Assembly (NCBI GenBank): GCA_949297665.1
Contig: CASFTO010000026.1
Span: forward strand, 1-46,124
Direction: 5' to 3'
DNA: 46,124 nucleotides
Source of the DNA: an uncultured Alphaproteobacteria bacterium
GTDB taxonomy: Bacteria; Pseudomonadota; Alphaproteobacteria; RF32; CAG-239
The first letter of the stretch is position 1. The number at the start of each line of letters is the position of its first letter. Both the position numbers and the translations under genes were made by a program. Below, in pieces: positions 16,518-26,021 of this stretch. The notes beneath the pieces are model-generated. The model saw only the letters and a program-made list of their open reading frames with translations, did not search any database and was not told where the DNA came from.

Positions 16518-17309
16518 TTATTTCTTTTTACATATATAGAGCAGATGAGCACTATATCCTTGTTGGTCAGCCCTTTCGCAAGTCAAAAAATGCCATTTTA
16601 AGAACGTTTGATACCCTTCATCGGATAATTGCTCAAGTTGCTCTTTCATAGCATAAGCTATCCCATCCGTTGCAACATTGGTAATATACTCCGTATTTAA
16701 ATTGTTAAATAATTTTTTAAAATCATCAATATTAAAACAATTAAATATCTCTTCAGGAACATCCTTAAATCGACCAACATCATCCATTAAATCTCTTAAG
16801 TTTTCCGCCTTCAGGTGGCACAATCCATAACCTAACATAATTGCTGCACAAGGAATATATGCAAACATGCATATTCCCTCTTTGTTAGTCACGCGAATTG
16901 TTTCCCTAACAGCTTTTTCCTTATCTTCTTGATTAAATAGATGATACATAGGTCCCAAATTTAGAACCACGTCAAAGGACTCATCTTCAAACATACTTAA
17001 ATCCAGAGCATCAGCAACCATACATCTAAAGTTGTTCATTCCCTGAGATTTAGATTTCATTATTTCAACATGCTTAGGAGTTAAATCAACAGCCGTAACA
17101 TCATATCCCATTTTTGCTAAAGCAATAGAATAACGACCTGTAGCAGCTCCAATTTCTAAAATTTTAGCTCCCGACTTTAAGAATTTTTGAATATAACGCA
17201 TGGTGGTTAAATATTCAACATTATGCCCTCTATCACTTACTAAGCGAGCATCTTCATCATATTCTGTATATTTATTTATGATGATGTCTTTATGCTTATT
17301 TACAACCAT
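16518..17309 (-). CDS. Class I SAM-dependent methyltransferase
   Basis: 263 residues from the ATG at 17309, preceded by GAAAGGAACG; a longer frame to 17390 lacks a ribosome site. ILEIGAATGRYSIALAKMG (motif I, about 50-68), VTAVDLTPKH (motif II), VADALDLSMF and FDVVLNLGPMYHL (motif IV/V region) are all present. The substrate is unknown; GPMYHLF is common in small-molecule methyltransferases of the Methyltransf_11/25 kind. It may be part of the accessory patch beside tRNA-Glu. Confidence 0.8.
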   Translation of the reverse strand: MVVNKHKDIIINKYTEYDEDARLVSDRGHNVEYLTTMRYIQKFLKSGAKILEIGAATGRYSIALAKMGYDVTAVDLTPKHVEIMKSKSQGMNNFRCMVADALDLSMFEDESFDVVLNLGPMYHLFNQEDKEKAVRETIRVTNKEGICMFAYIPCAAIMLGYGLCHLKAENLRDLMDDVGRFKDVPEEIFNCFNIDDFKKLFNNLNTEYITNVATDGIAYAMKEQLEQLSDEGYQTFLKWHFLTCERADQQGYSAHLLYICKKK

Positions 17310-17485
17310 GTTTTGCGTTCCTTTCAAAACTTCTCTTTGAATAATTAGATTGTTTTGTTTCATAAAATAATAATTTAAAAGGTTAGACAATAATAATTAA
17401 AATTCCTCATTATTATAAGGAAATAATTGAAAAAGTAAAGAAAAAGAAATGAAGCATTATTTACTTTTCAAAATGAAGACTTAAA

Positions 17486-17653
17486 ATGCGGGGAGAATGT
17501 TTTTTTCGGGGTACTTTTACTCTTTTAACAACAGAGGAACTACCGAATGTTTATACTAAATTATTTGAAACAGTAGCATTAGCAATATTTGTTTTTACCA
17601 TATTTTTGATTTGTATACCTAATATTACAAAATCACAAAAACAAAAGCCTTAA
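17486..17653 (+). CDS. Small putative single-helix membrane protein (module A, intact copy)
   Basis: 55 residues from ATG 17486: MRGECFFRG, a polar middle (TTEELPNVYTKLF), one membrane helix VALAIFVFTIFLICIP (about 30-45) and a basic tail ending KQKP. No clear ribosome site. The last 30 codons and the overlapping terminator are repeated at 14859-14970. It is the only protein-coding candidate in the gene-free stretch 17310-17734. Moderate confidence that it is translated. Confidence 0.4.
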   Translation: MRGECFFRGTFTLLTTEELPNVYTKLFETVALAIFVFTIFLICIPNITKSQKQKP

Positions 17654-17674
17654 AACAGCTTCTATTTTTTTAGA
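17564..17674. repeat. Repeat module A, copy 2
   Basis: Counterpart of 14859-14970 with scattered substitutions, most of them silent or conservative in the shared reading frame (AFTIFF versus VFTIFL). The terminator stem is weaker here (ACAAAAGC / GCTTCTAT). Confidence 0.75.
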
Positions 17675-17696
17675 ATATAAACAACTAAGATAAATA

Positions 17697-17738
17697 AAAG
17701 AAAAAGCAGCCATTTTCATGACTGCTGTTTGAATTGGT
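17697..17738. repeat. Repeat module B, copy 2, including the tRNA-Glu terminator
   Basis: Minus-strand stem AGCAGTCAT-GAAA-ATGGCTGCT with a following T run, directly downstream of tRNA-Glu. Positions 17705-17738 match 15859-15892 with one mismatch, starting at the ACCA end of the tRNA. Confidence 0.8.
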
Positions 17739-17810
17739 GATCCCAACGGGATTCGAACCCGTGTTGCAGCCTTGAGAGGGCCGCGTCCTAGGCCTCTAGA
17801 CGATGGGACC
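17735..17810 (-). tRNA. tRNA-Glu (anticodon CTC)
   Basis: 76 nt with encoded CCA. Acceptor stem GGTCCCA / TGGGATC, D arm with CTAGAGGCCTAGGA, anticodon arm CGGCC-CTCTCAA-GGCTG giving anticodon CTC, T arm CGGGTTCGAATCCCG. It reads GAG codons. A GAAA-loop terminator follows. Confidence 0.95.
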
Positions 17811-17895
17811 ATTAAAAACAGTTCTTTGATAATACAAATAAATTCAGATTGCAAGCATTTTCTACCTTATCAAAAAAATATCTGCAAACTCTAAA

Positions 17896-18546
17896 TCATT
17901 TATAATCCCCCCCGGGGTTGAGCATAAAATCACATGAAAGCTCCTCATAAAAGGAATAAACATTCCGTCCCAGTCGTTTATCAAAATAATCTTTAAGCTG
18001 ACATGCTCCTTTTAACATATAATCAGGCACAGGCATTTTATACCTTTGAGCAAACTCCTCTCCCCTCTGCTCCAATGTAACATAACCACTACAATTCGCC
18101 AAACTATCACACATTTGTATTATCTTGTCATATTCGTTAGCTGGATGTTGCTCTAAAAAATCTTTAACAAACTCATAGTCATCTTTTTTACCAAAAAACA
18201 TCCTCTCCACTTTGTCATATGATGGAATATGATTAAAGTGAAACGAGTGAGTTAAAGAGATACGTGCTATGTCAAAATCTCTATCCTTAAAAAAATCATA
18301 TCCGATGAGCCCATGAAATCTCTGTTCCAATCGTTCATGAATTTTCCCTGCATCATGCATAACACCTAAAATCCACACTTTTTCGGAATCAACATTTCCC
18401 AGAACATTGGCAATTTTCTCTGCCAAATATCCCACACCATAAACATGATTATGGTATTTATACCATGTACCAGCCTCTCTTCCATGTGCCAGATCAAACT
18501 GCAACAAACCGCTAATATATTCATAAACATCAGACCTAGAAAACAT
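17896..18546 (-). CDS. HD-domain phosphohydrolase
   Basis: 216 residues from the ATG at 18546, with GGGAG 8 bases upstream; TTG/GTG codons further up are less likely. YHNHVYGVGYLAEKI (about 33-47) and ILGVMHDAGKIHERL (about 62-76) provide the H...HD metal ligands; HSFHFNHIP (about 101) and MCDSLAN (about 144) give the distal His and Asp. Members cleave phosphate from nucleotides or second messengers; the substrate is not evident. Lies between tRNA-Glu and the RND operon. Confidence 0.75.
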   Translation of the reverse strand: MFSRSDVYEYISGLLQFDLAHGREAGTWYKYHNHVYGVGYLAEKIANVLGNVDSEKVWILGVMHDAGKIHERLEQRFHGLIGYDFFKDRDFDIARISLTHSFHFNHIPSYDKVERMFFGKKDDYEFVKDFLEQHPANEYDKIIQMCDSLANCSGYVTLEQRGEEFAQRYKMPVPDYMLKGACQLKDYFDKRLGRNVYSFYEELSCDFMLNPGGDYK

Positions 18547-18602
18547 ACGACACACTCCCAAAGAAAAAGGAGCAATACAAAAGTATCACTCCTTTAATGA
18601 CA

Positions 18603-21600
18603 TTAGTTAGCCTTCTTCCGATACTCCACAACAGATTGAATCATGATGTAAAGTAAAGGAATAACCACCAAACCAAAGATTGTACCAACCAACATTCCTG
18701 AGAATACCGGTACGCCAACGGCTACACGCGAACCGGAGCAAGCACCGGTCGCCCAAACCATCGGAGCCACACCAAGAATAAAGGTCAAAGCTGTCATCAA
18801 CACGGCACGAAATCTTTCTTTAGTACCGACAACTGCCGCATCAATAATAGAAGCGCCTCTTTCATGTTCTTCTTTTGCGAACTCAACAATCAAAATCGCA
18901 TTCTTTGCAGCCAAACCAACCAAAAGCACCAAACCTAACTGAGCATAAATACTTAAGGATAATCCGGTTACAAACATCCCGACAAAAGCGCCCAACATAG
19001 CGGTCATAACCGAAAGAATAACCGACAAAGGAATAGTCCAACTTTCATATTGAGCAACCAAGAAAAGATAAGCAAACAAGATAGCCAACGCAACCAAATA
19101 ACCGATTTGACCTTGGTTACGTCTTTCCTGCAAGCTCATTCCAGACCATTCGTATGCATACTTATTAGAAAGAACTTCATCTGCTAATTTTTCAACTGCC
19201 TGCATAGCTGCACCGGAACTGGAATTTTCCGAAGCCATAATATTAATGGTAGCTGCTGCATATTGGTTGTATCTATCAACAGAACGTGGCAAAGTAACAC
19301 GACGAATATCAATCAAACTTCCCAAAGGAACCATCTGACCGGAATTACTTTGAACATACAAATTCTTAATACTGTCAAGATTTTTACGATACTTCCAATC
19401 AGCCATAACCATGACTTTATTAGCTTGCGTACCGATATTAATATCATTAACATATAAAGAACCTAAATATGTTTGCAACGTTGTATAAATATTTCCGATA
19501 GAAACATCCATCAATTCTGCCTTTTCACGGTTAATATCCAAATAAGCGTGAGGTGTCTGAGAAGTAAATGTAGAATAAGCCATAGCCACTTCTGGAAGTT
19601 GGTTTAACTTAATCAAGAAATCATTTAAGGTCTTCTCTAATTGGTTCATGTCTGAATTTTCAATTGACTGCAATCTCAAATCCATACTGTTACTGTTACC
19701 CAAACCAGGAATAGCTGGCATCTCAAACAACATAATATTTGCTTCTGTAATACCTTGTAATTCTTGAGTTAAACGCATTCTAATATTAGAAGACTTATCC
19801 AAAATATCTTCACGCTCGGACCAAGGTTTCAAAGCAATAACATTAAATCCGACATTTTCACCTTGCCCAGCCATAATACTAAAACCACGCAAATTCATCA
19901 CCGATTTAATTTTATCTTCAGTTTTCATAACATCTCTTGTTTTATCAATAACATCAAGAGTACGACGACCGGAAGCCCCTTCTGGTAATTGAATATTCGC
20001 CATAATCATACCTTGGTCTTCATCAGGCAAGAATGATGATTTAATATTCAATACAGAAAAGATATTAAGAGCAACCAACATCAATACAATCAAAATGATA
20101 ATAGCCATTTTACGTCCAAGCCAAGCAACAGCCTGTGTATACTTATTCTTGGTGGAATTAATCATTTGCTCAAATCTGAACAAAAATCCAGATGTTCTCG
20201 GCTTAATAGGTCTTAACAAAGTCGCACTCAATGCCGGACTAAGCGTCAAAGCATTAACACCGGAGAAGAGTACCGCAAATGAAATAGCAATAGCAAATTG
20301 CTGATAAATTCTACCGGTAACACCGCCCATAAATGCAATCGGCACAAAAATTGCCAACAACACCAAAGTTGTAGCAACAACAGCGGAAGATACCTGTTCC
20401 ATCGCTTTAACAGCGGCTTCTTTCGGAGATAGATTTTCGGTCTGCATCAAATACAAAACACGTTCCACAACCACAATAGCATCATCCACCACCAAACCAA
20501 TGGCCAGAATCAAACCAAACAATGTCAAAATATTAAGATTATACCCCAACGCCAACATAACAGCAAACGTTGCTAAAATAGACACAGGAATAGCAATAGA
20601 CGGAATGAGGGTTGCGCGCCAATCTTGCAAAAAGATATAACAAACCAAAACAACCAACAAGAAAGTCAAGACCAATGTAAACACAACTTCTTCGATAGAC
20701 ACCCGAATAAACTCAGTTGCATCAAAGAACACTTGCACATCAAAGTCTTCTGGATAATACTTAGACAAGCGCTCCAATTCAGCATTAACAGCATCCATAG
20801 CCTGCAAAGCGTTTGCTCCGGAAAGTTTATTCAACATCAATGCAACGTTTGGTTGACCATCCACATCGGAAACCGTCAAATAACTTTCGGAACCGATTTC
20901 GACCTTAGCAATATCTTTCAAACGAACCAAACCACCCTCGGCCTCAGTTCTGACAATAATATTTTCAAAATCTTTAGCTTCGTTCAAACGACCTTTAGTT
21001 TCCAAAGAAAATACGATTTCACTTGTACCATCATTTGGTTCCGCACCAACAGAGCCTAAAGAAGGTTGGTAGTTCTGACTGGTAATAGCTTGTTGCACTG
21101 TACTAATAGGAAGATTCAAAGCAGCCATTTTGTCAGCATCTAACCAGACACGCATGCTCAAATCCGATCCCATAACACGGACATCACCGACACCATACTG
21201 ACGCGCCAAGTTATTTTTAATATTATTGGTAACATAGTTATTTAAGAAATTACGATCATGAGTACCATTAGGAGAAACAGCTTGTAAGAAAGCCAATATT
21301 TCGGAAGAACGTTTAATAACATTAACACCACGAGTTTGAACTTCGTCCGGCAAGCTGTTAATTGCTCTTTGCACACGATTCTGCACTTTTACTTGCGCCA
21401 AATCCGGATCAGTACCGATTTCAAAGCTAATATCCAAATGATAGTTACCGGAGTTATATGATGAAGAGCTCATATAAAGCATATTATCAACACCATTAAC
21501 TTCTTTTTCAATAGGGATAGCGACAGTATTAGCCACAGTTTCGGCACTAGCGCCGGTATAATCGGCAGAAACGGTCACAGTTGGCGGGGTTATTTCCGGA

Positions 21601-21707
21601 TACATTGCAATAGGCAATGAAAAAATAGCAATTAAACCGGCCAAGCTCATCACAATAGCAATAACCACCGCAAAACGCGGTCTTTCAATAAAGAACTTAG
21701 AAAACAT
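18603..21707 (-). CDS. RND multidrug efflux transporter, inner-membrane pump (AcrB/MexB type)
   Basis: 1034 residues from ATG 21707 (GAGGAG 8 bases upstream). N-terminus [18 protein letters not shown] is typical of HAE1 pumps. [14 protein letters not shown] carries the paired Asp of the proton relay and [16 protein letters not shown] the matching Lys. Two large periplasmic loops and 12 membrane helices are present. The pump exchanges protons for drugs or other amphiphiles. It lies 17 bp after the adaptor gene and forms an operon with it and the AcrR-type regulator. No outer-membrane factor is encoded in the window. Confidence 0.93.
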   Translation of the reverse strand: MFSKFFIERPRFAVVIAIVMSLAGLIAIFSLPIAMYPEITPPTVTVSADYTGASAETVANTVAIPIEKEVNGVDNMLYMSSSSYNSGNYHLDISFEIGTDPDLAQVKVQNRVQRAINSLPDEVQTRGVNVIKRSSEILAFLQAVSPNGTHDRNFLNNYVTNNIKNNLARQYGVGDVRVMGSDLSMRVWLDADKMAALNLPISTVQQAITSQNYQPSLGSVGAEPNDGTSEIVFSLETKGRLNEAKDFENIIVRTEAEGGLVRLKDIAKVEIGSESYLTVSDVDGQPNVALMLNKLSGANALQAMDAVNAELERLSKYYPEDFDVQVFFDATEFIRVSIEEVVFTLVLTFLLVVLVCYIFLQDWRATLIPSIAIPVSILATFAVMLALGYNLNILTLFGLILAIGLVVDDAIVVVERVLYLMQTENLSPKEAAVKAMEQVSSAVVATTLVLLAIFVPIAFMGGVTGRIYQQFAIAISFAVLFSGVNALTLSPALSATLLRPIKPRTSGFLFRFEQMINSTKNKYTQAVAWLGRKMAIIILIVLMLVALNIFSVLNIKSSFLPDEDQGMIMANIQLPEGASGRRTLDVIDKTRDVMKTEDKIKSVMNLRGFSIMAGQGENVGFNVIALKPWSEREDILDKSSNIRMRLTQELQGITEANIMLFEMPAIPGLGNSNSMDLRLQSIENSDMNQLEKTLNDFLIKLNQLPEVAMAYSTFTSQTPHAYLDINREKAELMDVSIGNIYTTLQTYLGSLYVNDINIGTQANKVMVMADWKYRKNLDSIKNLYVQSNSGQMVPLGSLIDIRRVTLPRSVDRYNQYAAATINIMASENSSSGAAMQAVEKLADEVLSNKYAYEWSGMSLQERRNQGQIGYLVALAILFAYLFLVAQYESWTIPLSVILSVMTAMLGAFVGMFVTGLSLSIYAQLGLVLLVGLAAKNAILIVEFAKEEHERGASIIDAAVVGTKERFRAVLMTALTFILGVAPMVWATGACSGSRVAVGVPVFSGMLVGTIFGLVVIPLLYIMIQSVVEYRKKAN

Positions 21708-21724
21708 ACCCCTCACTCCTCAAA

Positions 21725-22840
21725 TTAGTTTGCACTTACAATGTTAACTGTAGCACCTGGGCGCATCATTCTGTTTTGCATACCACTGGCAATAACTTTA
21801 TCACCGGCTTTTAAACCACTGACAATAATTTGTTTACCATCAAAAGCATCACCTAATTCCACTTTTCTGAGATTTGCAACATTATCAGCACCAACCACAT
21901 AAACTTGAGAAGTTTCTTCGTTTTGAATAATAGCCGTTTCAGGAATTGTTAAAGCCTTTTTCGGATTAGCAGAAGTAATAAACATCTTAACATAAGCACC
22001 AGGTCTCAACAAACCTTTATCATTTTTAATATCCGCATAAACAGCGATTGTTGCCGTACCTTGATTAATTTCATTATTGGCAAAAACTCTCTCTAATTTT
22101 TCGCTGAAGATTTCACCACTTGCCAATTCAATATTCATCACAAAATTTTCTAAAGGCTTATCAGAACCGGCATTCAATTCCAAGAATTCTTTATCTGTAA
22201 GAGAAAAAGCTACTCTAATTGGGTTAATCTGAACCACTCTAGCCAAAGGTTCTGCCGAAGCGTTAACATAATTTCCCTCGGTAACCTGAGTTTTCCCGAT
22301 ATACCCATCAATATACGCCTTAACTTCAGTATTATCTAAATCAATTTTAGCCAATTGAAGTTGAGCTTCTGCCTGAGAAACAGCAGCTTTAGCCTGCAGA
22401 TAAGCACTTTCCGCACTATCATATGTAGCCTTAGAAGCAATATTTTTAGCACTCAACTGCTTCTGACGATTATAATCACGTTCCGTTTTAGTTAAATTAG
22501 CCTTAGCACTTTCCAATTGAGCCTGTGCTAAATTATAATTAGCCTTATAAGTATCCTTATCAATAATAAAGAGAGGATCATCTTTTTTCACAAAGCTACC
22601 TTCTACAAAATTAACTTTATCCAAACTACCGCTAACCTTAGCCACAACATCAACACTGTTAATAGCTTCAATTAACGCAACATAAGTTTTAGGATTATTG
22701 ATTTCTTCCTCTTTAACCTCTGAAACAGTCACATTAACAGCAGGCATGCCAGCCATTTCCGATTTTTGCCTATAAAAATGGCAACCCGCAATAACCGCCA
22801 ACAAAGCAACCGTACCGGCAAACAGATAACTTTTCTTCAT
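21725..22840 (-). CDS. RND efflux periplasmic adaptor lipoprotein (AcrA/MexA type)
   Basis: 371 residues from the ATG at 22840, chosen for the GGGGGTG site just upstream and for the lipoprotein signal that follows (MKKSYLFAG ... VIAGC; Cys about residue 19). Barrel-sandwich halves VDVVAKVSGSLDKVNFVEG and VKAYIDGYIGKTQVTEGNYV flank a long coiled-coil hairpin (about 80-150, rich in Ala, Gln, Lys). RPGAYVKMFI and IPETAIIQNEE belong to the beta-barrel domain. It links the pump to an outer-membrane channel encoded elsewhere. Confidence 0.92.
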   Translation of the reverse strand: MKKSYLFAGTVALLAVIAGCHFYRQKSEMAGMPAVNVTVSEVKEEEINNPKTYVALIEAINSVDVVAKVSGSLDKVNFVEGSFVKKDDPLFIIDKDTYKANYNLAQAQLESAKANLTKTERDYNRQKQLSAKNIASKATYDSAESAYLQAKAAVSQAEAQLQLAKIDLDNTEVKAYIDGYIGKTQVTEGNYVNASAEPLARVVQINPIRVAFSLTDKEFLELNAGSDKPLENFVMNIELASGEIFSEKLERVFANNEINQGTATIAVYADIKNDKGLLRPGAYVKMFITSANPKKALTIPETAIIQNEETSQVYVVGADNVANLRKVELGDAFDGKQIIVSGLKAGDKVIASGMQNRMMRPGATVNIVSAN

Positions 22841-22892
22841 AATTTTCACCCCCTCTTTTTTATTGACTTTAAGAACATCTTTAATATCCACC

Positions 22893-23522
22893 TTACGCAT
22901 TTTTTTCACCTTCTATTTTTATTCCTTCCAACAAAGCCTTCAATCCTGAATGAACCATTTCCACCATACTAAAGTTAACTCTTTTACTTAAAACAGAAAA
23001 AATAATCCCCATATATGTGGACATTATCACATGAGACATAATTTCAATATCCACATCATCACGCAGTTCGCCTTTATTTTTAGATTCTACCAAAACTGCA
23101 TTAATTTTTTCTAAATGATGATTTTTAGTTAAAGCTCTGGCTTTATCAACCCTATCAATAACAGCCTCAGACCATTCCATTTGGCAAGCCATAAAACGAT
23201 TAAAGCGAGAAAAGCGCTGATCACGCTCACTTGCCCCAGCCCACAAAACAAAATAGTTAAGCAAATCATCCAATGAATTCCCATCAGGAACCACAGGAGC
23301 CAACTCTGCTCTTTTACGCTCAACATATTCATTAATCAAAGCAGCAACCAAATCTGCCTTATTTCTAAAATACCAATACACAGCCCCTTTAGTAAAGCCG
23401 GCACGAGCAGCAATTTCATCAAATGTTGCCTTAGCAAATCCCTTCTCAGAAAAAACATCCAAAGCAGATTCCAACACTGCCTGCCTTGTTTTTTCAGCGT
23501 CTTCCTTGCATTTTCTAGCCAT
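22893..23522 (-). CDS. TetR/AcrR family repressor of the RND operon
   Basis: 209 residues. The DNA-binding head ALDVFSEKGFAKATFDEIAARAGFTKGAVYWYFRNKADL (about 19-57) is the AcrR/TtgR/MtrR subtype, with GAVYWYFRNK as its signature. The C-terminal helical half binds inducers in relatives. First gene of the pump operon (52 bp before the adaptor). An inverted repeat resembling the AcrR box overlaps its promoter, which implies autorepression relieved by toxic compounds. Confidence 0.88.
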   Translation of the reverse strand: MARKCKEDAEKTRQAVLESALDVFSEKGFAKATFDEIAARAGFTKGAVYWYFRNKADLVAALINEYVERKRAELAPVVPDGNSLDDLLNYFVLWAGASERDQRFSRFNRFMACQMEWSEAVIDRVDKARALTKNHHLEKINAVLVESKNKGELRDDVDIEIMSHVIMSTYMGIIFSVLSKRVNFSMVEMVHSGLKALLEGIKIEGEKNA

Positions 23523-23535
23523 CTAGCCTCCTAAA

Positions 23536-23562
23536 ATTATAGATACATACTAAAATGTATGT
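23536..23562 (-). promoter_or_regulatory. AcrR-type operator overlapping a -10 element
   Basis: ACATAC-TAAAAT-GTATGT at 23545-23562 is a perfect 6-bp inverted repeat and resembles the known E. coli AcrR box (TACATACATT...AATGTATGTA). On the minus strand TATAAT lies at 23541-23536, next to the palindrome, so a bound repressor would block RNA polymerase. Confidence 0.7.
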
Positions 23563-23675
23563 TACAAACACGATAAAAAGACAACAAATTTCACCACTTG
23601 TCAAGAAAAAAATTTTCCATATAGAGAGAAAGATTTTTACATTCTATTAAGAAGCAGATTCCCGCATAAACAACC

Positions 23676-24239
23676 TTACAAACCTATTTTCAAGTTAGAA
23701 AGTTCCGCTGAAAAATTATCACAATTCGGGCTGGCAATATAAGCACCGACTTTAACTTCCTCATAGCTTTGCATATAAAACATCCGAATTTTAATAAATT
23801 GAATACCGTCCAACGAATACGCCAAGATATAATCATCTCCAACCCTATTCAACCGAAACCAAATTTCATGAACATTTTGCGACAAGTTAAAGCCCGCCCA
23901 ATCAGAATGTCCTGCGGCAGTCAAAGAAGTCGCCATCACATTTTGGGAAGCATTTTCGTTCATCAAAGAGGCTTTAAACCAATTACGTTCATCGATTCTC
24001 AGCATAATTCCACATTGAGAAAATTTCTCCAACACCTCAAATTTCCATTTAAGCGTCAAGAAAAAATCACCATTCTGACGGCAAAAGAAAAAATGCCCGT
24101 CATCTTTTTTAAAGCCACGGTGAATACTCTGCCAAAAATCCGTATCGGAGCGAGCATAAATAATCATCGCATCATCTTCAAAACGAACATTTTCAGGGTC
24201 ATTATACCATTCAAAATTCTCTAAGGCTTCAAAATGCAT
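23676..24239 (-). CDS. DUF1349 family beta-sandwich protein
   Basis: 187 residues. DTDFWQSIHRGFKKDDGHFF (about 34-53), GIMLRIDERNWFKASL (about 77-92) and EIWFRLNRVGDDYILAYSLDG (about 125) follow the DUF1349 (YesU-like, concanavalin-type sandwich) pattern. Molecular role unknown; relatives are sometimes named enolase-regulation proteins without firm evidence. Its start codon overlaps the stop of the CbpA-like gene by one base (TAATG), so the two are coupled. No signal peptide. Confidence 0.8.
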   Translation of the reverse strand: MHFEALENFEWYNDPENVRFEDDAMIIYARSDTDFWQSIHRGFKKDDGHFFFCRQNGDFFLTLKWKFEVLEKFSQCGIMLRIDERNWFKASLMNENASQNVMATSLTAAGHSDWAGFNLSQNVHEIWFRLNRVGDDYILAYSLDGIQFIKIRMFYMQSYEEVKVGAYIASPNCDNFSAELSNLKIGL

Positions 24240-25183
24240 TAAAAATTCCTCACCTGTTCATCAGGCAAACCACCGAGTGCCATTTCCAAATTGCTACTTT
24301 TAGTTTTAGGCGCCATAATAACCAAATTAACAATTTCATCCCCCAAACCATCATTAGTTTTAATACCTTTTCCTTTCAAGCGCAATTTTTCACCACTTGA
24401 AGAATAAGGCGGAATTTTAACATTAACCTTACCGCTGATAGTTGGGACAATAACTTTAGCTCCCAAAACAGCCTCTTTCATTGAAATAGGTAAATCCACA
24501 AGAACATCATTCCCGTCAGCTTTAAAATACGGATGAGAATTAACGTTTAAGGTAATCAAAGCATCTCCGGCGTTTCCACCGTTAATTCCTGGCATTCCCT
24601 GTCCTTTAAGACGCAATGTTTGACCAGAGGAAGTTCCGGCCGGTATTTTAACACTAAGTTTTTTCCCGTTAATTGAGATATATTTCTCAGCTCCTTTAGC
24701 TGCATCCAAAAAATCGACATCAAGAGAATAAGCCACATCTTGCCCCTTTTGAGCTCTTCTCGTATTAAAACCAGCAGTAGAACCAAACCCTGCACCACCA
24801 GCATTGCTAAATTGACTAAATATATCTTCACCGAAAAGAGACGAAAAATCAAAACCGCCGGCACCGCCAAATCCCTGTGCACCATTAAAACCACCGGCAG
24901 AATAAGTTTTATATGTTCCCCCGCCGGAATTAAATCCTCCGGCGCCATAACCGGTAGGTTTTCCATCAGCATCTATTTCATTATTATCATATTTACGTCG
25001 CTTTTCTTTATCGCCCAAAATATCATAAGCCGCGGAGATTTCTTTAAATTTCTCCGCTGCACTTTTATCATCTTTATTCAAATCCGGATGATATTTTCGA
25101 GCTAATTTACGATACTGAGACTTAATTTCAGCCTCGGAAGCCGTTTTAGCGACACCTAACACATCATAAAGATTTTTTACCAT
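24239..25183 (-). CDS. cbpA: CbpA/DnaJ-type class II co-chaperone
   Basis: 314 residues. J domain 1-70 with [15 protein letters not shown] (HPD near 32), Gly/Phe-rich linker about 80-150, then the substrate-binding CTD repeats ([20 protein letters not shown] and [20 protein letters not shown]). The zinc-finger domain of true DnaJ is missing, hence class II. It would stimulate DnaK. AAAGGGG lies upstream of the start. The linked DUF1349 gene is an unusual neighbour. Confidence 0.88.
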   Translation of the reverse strand: MVKNLYDVLGVAKTASEAEIKSQYRKLARKYHPDLNKDDKSAAEKFKEISAAYDILGDKEKRRKYDNNEIDADGKPTGYGAGGFNSGGGTYKTYSAGGFNGAQGFGGAGGFDFSSLFGEDIFSQFSNAGGAGFGSTAGFNTRRAQKGQDVAYSLDVDFLDAAKGAEKYISINGKKLSVKIPAGTSSGQTLRLKGQGMPGINGGNAGDALITLNVNSHPYFKADGNDVLVDLPISMKEAVLGAKVIVPTISGKVNVKIPPYSSSGEKLRLKGKGIKTNDGLGDEIVNLVIMAPKTKSSNLEMALGGLPDEQVRNF

Positions 25184-25224
25184 AACATCATATCCCCTTT
25201 AGCTATTATATAGGGAATAAGATT

Positions 25225-25599
25225 CTAGATTGCAAGACTAACACAATCAAAGGTAGCACGCATAAATCCGTTGTGATACATAGTGACTTCGCGTAAATAA
25301 GAAGAACCGCCATAAGCAATATCTGCGCAATACATCGAAGCCAAAGGAGATATTTCATCCACACGAACATTTTTATATTGATAAGTAACAAAATCACTTC
25401 CCTCCCCTACAACAAAAACATCGTTTGCTGTAAGATTACGTTGCGAAGTCATTAAAATATCACCCTCAACCAAGGAATCACCTTGATTCATTTGAGTATA
25501 ATATCCCTCAGGTACAGGATTGGAATTTTCATCCATTAAAATATATTCTGTTGTGCAAGCACTCAAGCATAAAACTAAAACACTCAAAATTTTTTTCAT
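25225..25599 (-). CDS. Small lipoprotein, unknown family
   Basis: 124 residues from ATG 25599 with AAAGGTG upstream. MKKILSVLVLCLSAC is a lipoprotein signal (lipobox LSAC, Cys15). Mature part is polar, with two further Cys, and ends DCVSLAI. I do not recognise it. Gap to the preceding secreted-protein gene is 18 bp; probably one operon. Confidence 0.7.
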   Translation of the reverse strand: MKKILSVLVLCLSACTTEYILMDENSNPVPEGYYTQMNQGDSLVEGDILMTSQRNLTANDVFVVGEGSDFVTYQYKNVRVDEISPLASMYCADIAYGGSSYLREVTMYHNGFMRATFDCVSLAI

Positions 25600-25617
25600 A
25601 ACATTACACCTTTCCAA

Positions 25618-25923
25618 TCATTTAAGTTCATTATATATTTCCTTACCGGCCTTTTCCAAAATCCGTTTAATTTTCAAATTTTTAGCACTATTAGGTCTGT
25701 CATTATCCAACTTTGCAACCATTTTTTTTAAATCTCTCAGAAAGTTCTCATTATGCCGCAATTTGTCAATATCCGACACTAAATCAGCATCTTTCATTTT
25801 ATGATCGGCAATAACCTTCAATGTTGTAATATACTTAGCTTCATTAAGAGCTGCCACCTGAGCTTGCGCTGCATAAGAAAAAGCCACTGAACAAAAACCT
25901 ATTAACAACAAATTTTTCAACAT
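25618..25923 (-). CDS. Small secreted protein, unknown family
   Basis: 101 residues. Sec signal peptide MLKNLLLIGFCSVAFSYAAQA (1-21) followed by a short, strongly helical, Lys/Asp-rich mature chain. No recognised domain. Precedes the lipoprotein gene by 18 bp on the same strand, so both may serve the same envelope process. Confidence 0.65.
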   Translation of the reverse strand: MLKNLLLIGFCSVAFSYAAQAQVAALNEAKYITTLKVIADHKMKDADLVSDIDKLRHNENFLRDLKKMVAKLDNDRPNSAKNLKIKRILEKAGKEIYNELK

Positions 25924-26021
25924 ATTAAACCACTCTTAAAAATCCCTTGCAAATATATCCATATCATATATAACTTAATAAAAGTTAAAAAAACGATTTT
26001 GTTTTACAAAAAGTTACGCTC

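Noticed and set aside
16430..16552. Longer N-terminus of the repeat-containing membrane protein
   Set aside because: It overlaps the methyltransferase gene and is made of low-complexity Tyr/Phe codons; the ATG at 16429 starts the natural membrane helix.
17633..17854. Protein-coding frame across tRNA-Glu on the minus strand
   Set aside because: It is the translation of the tRNA and its terminator; the RNA gene explains the sequence fully.
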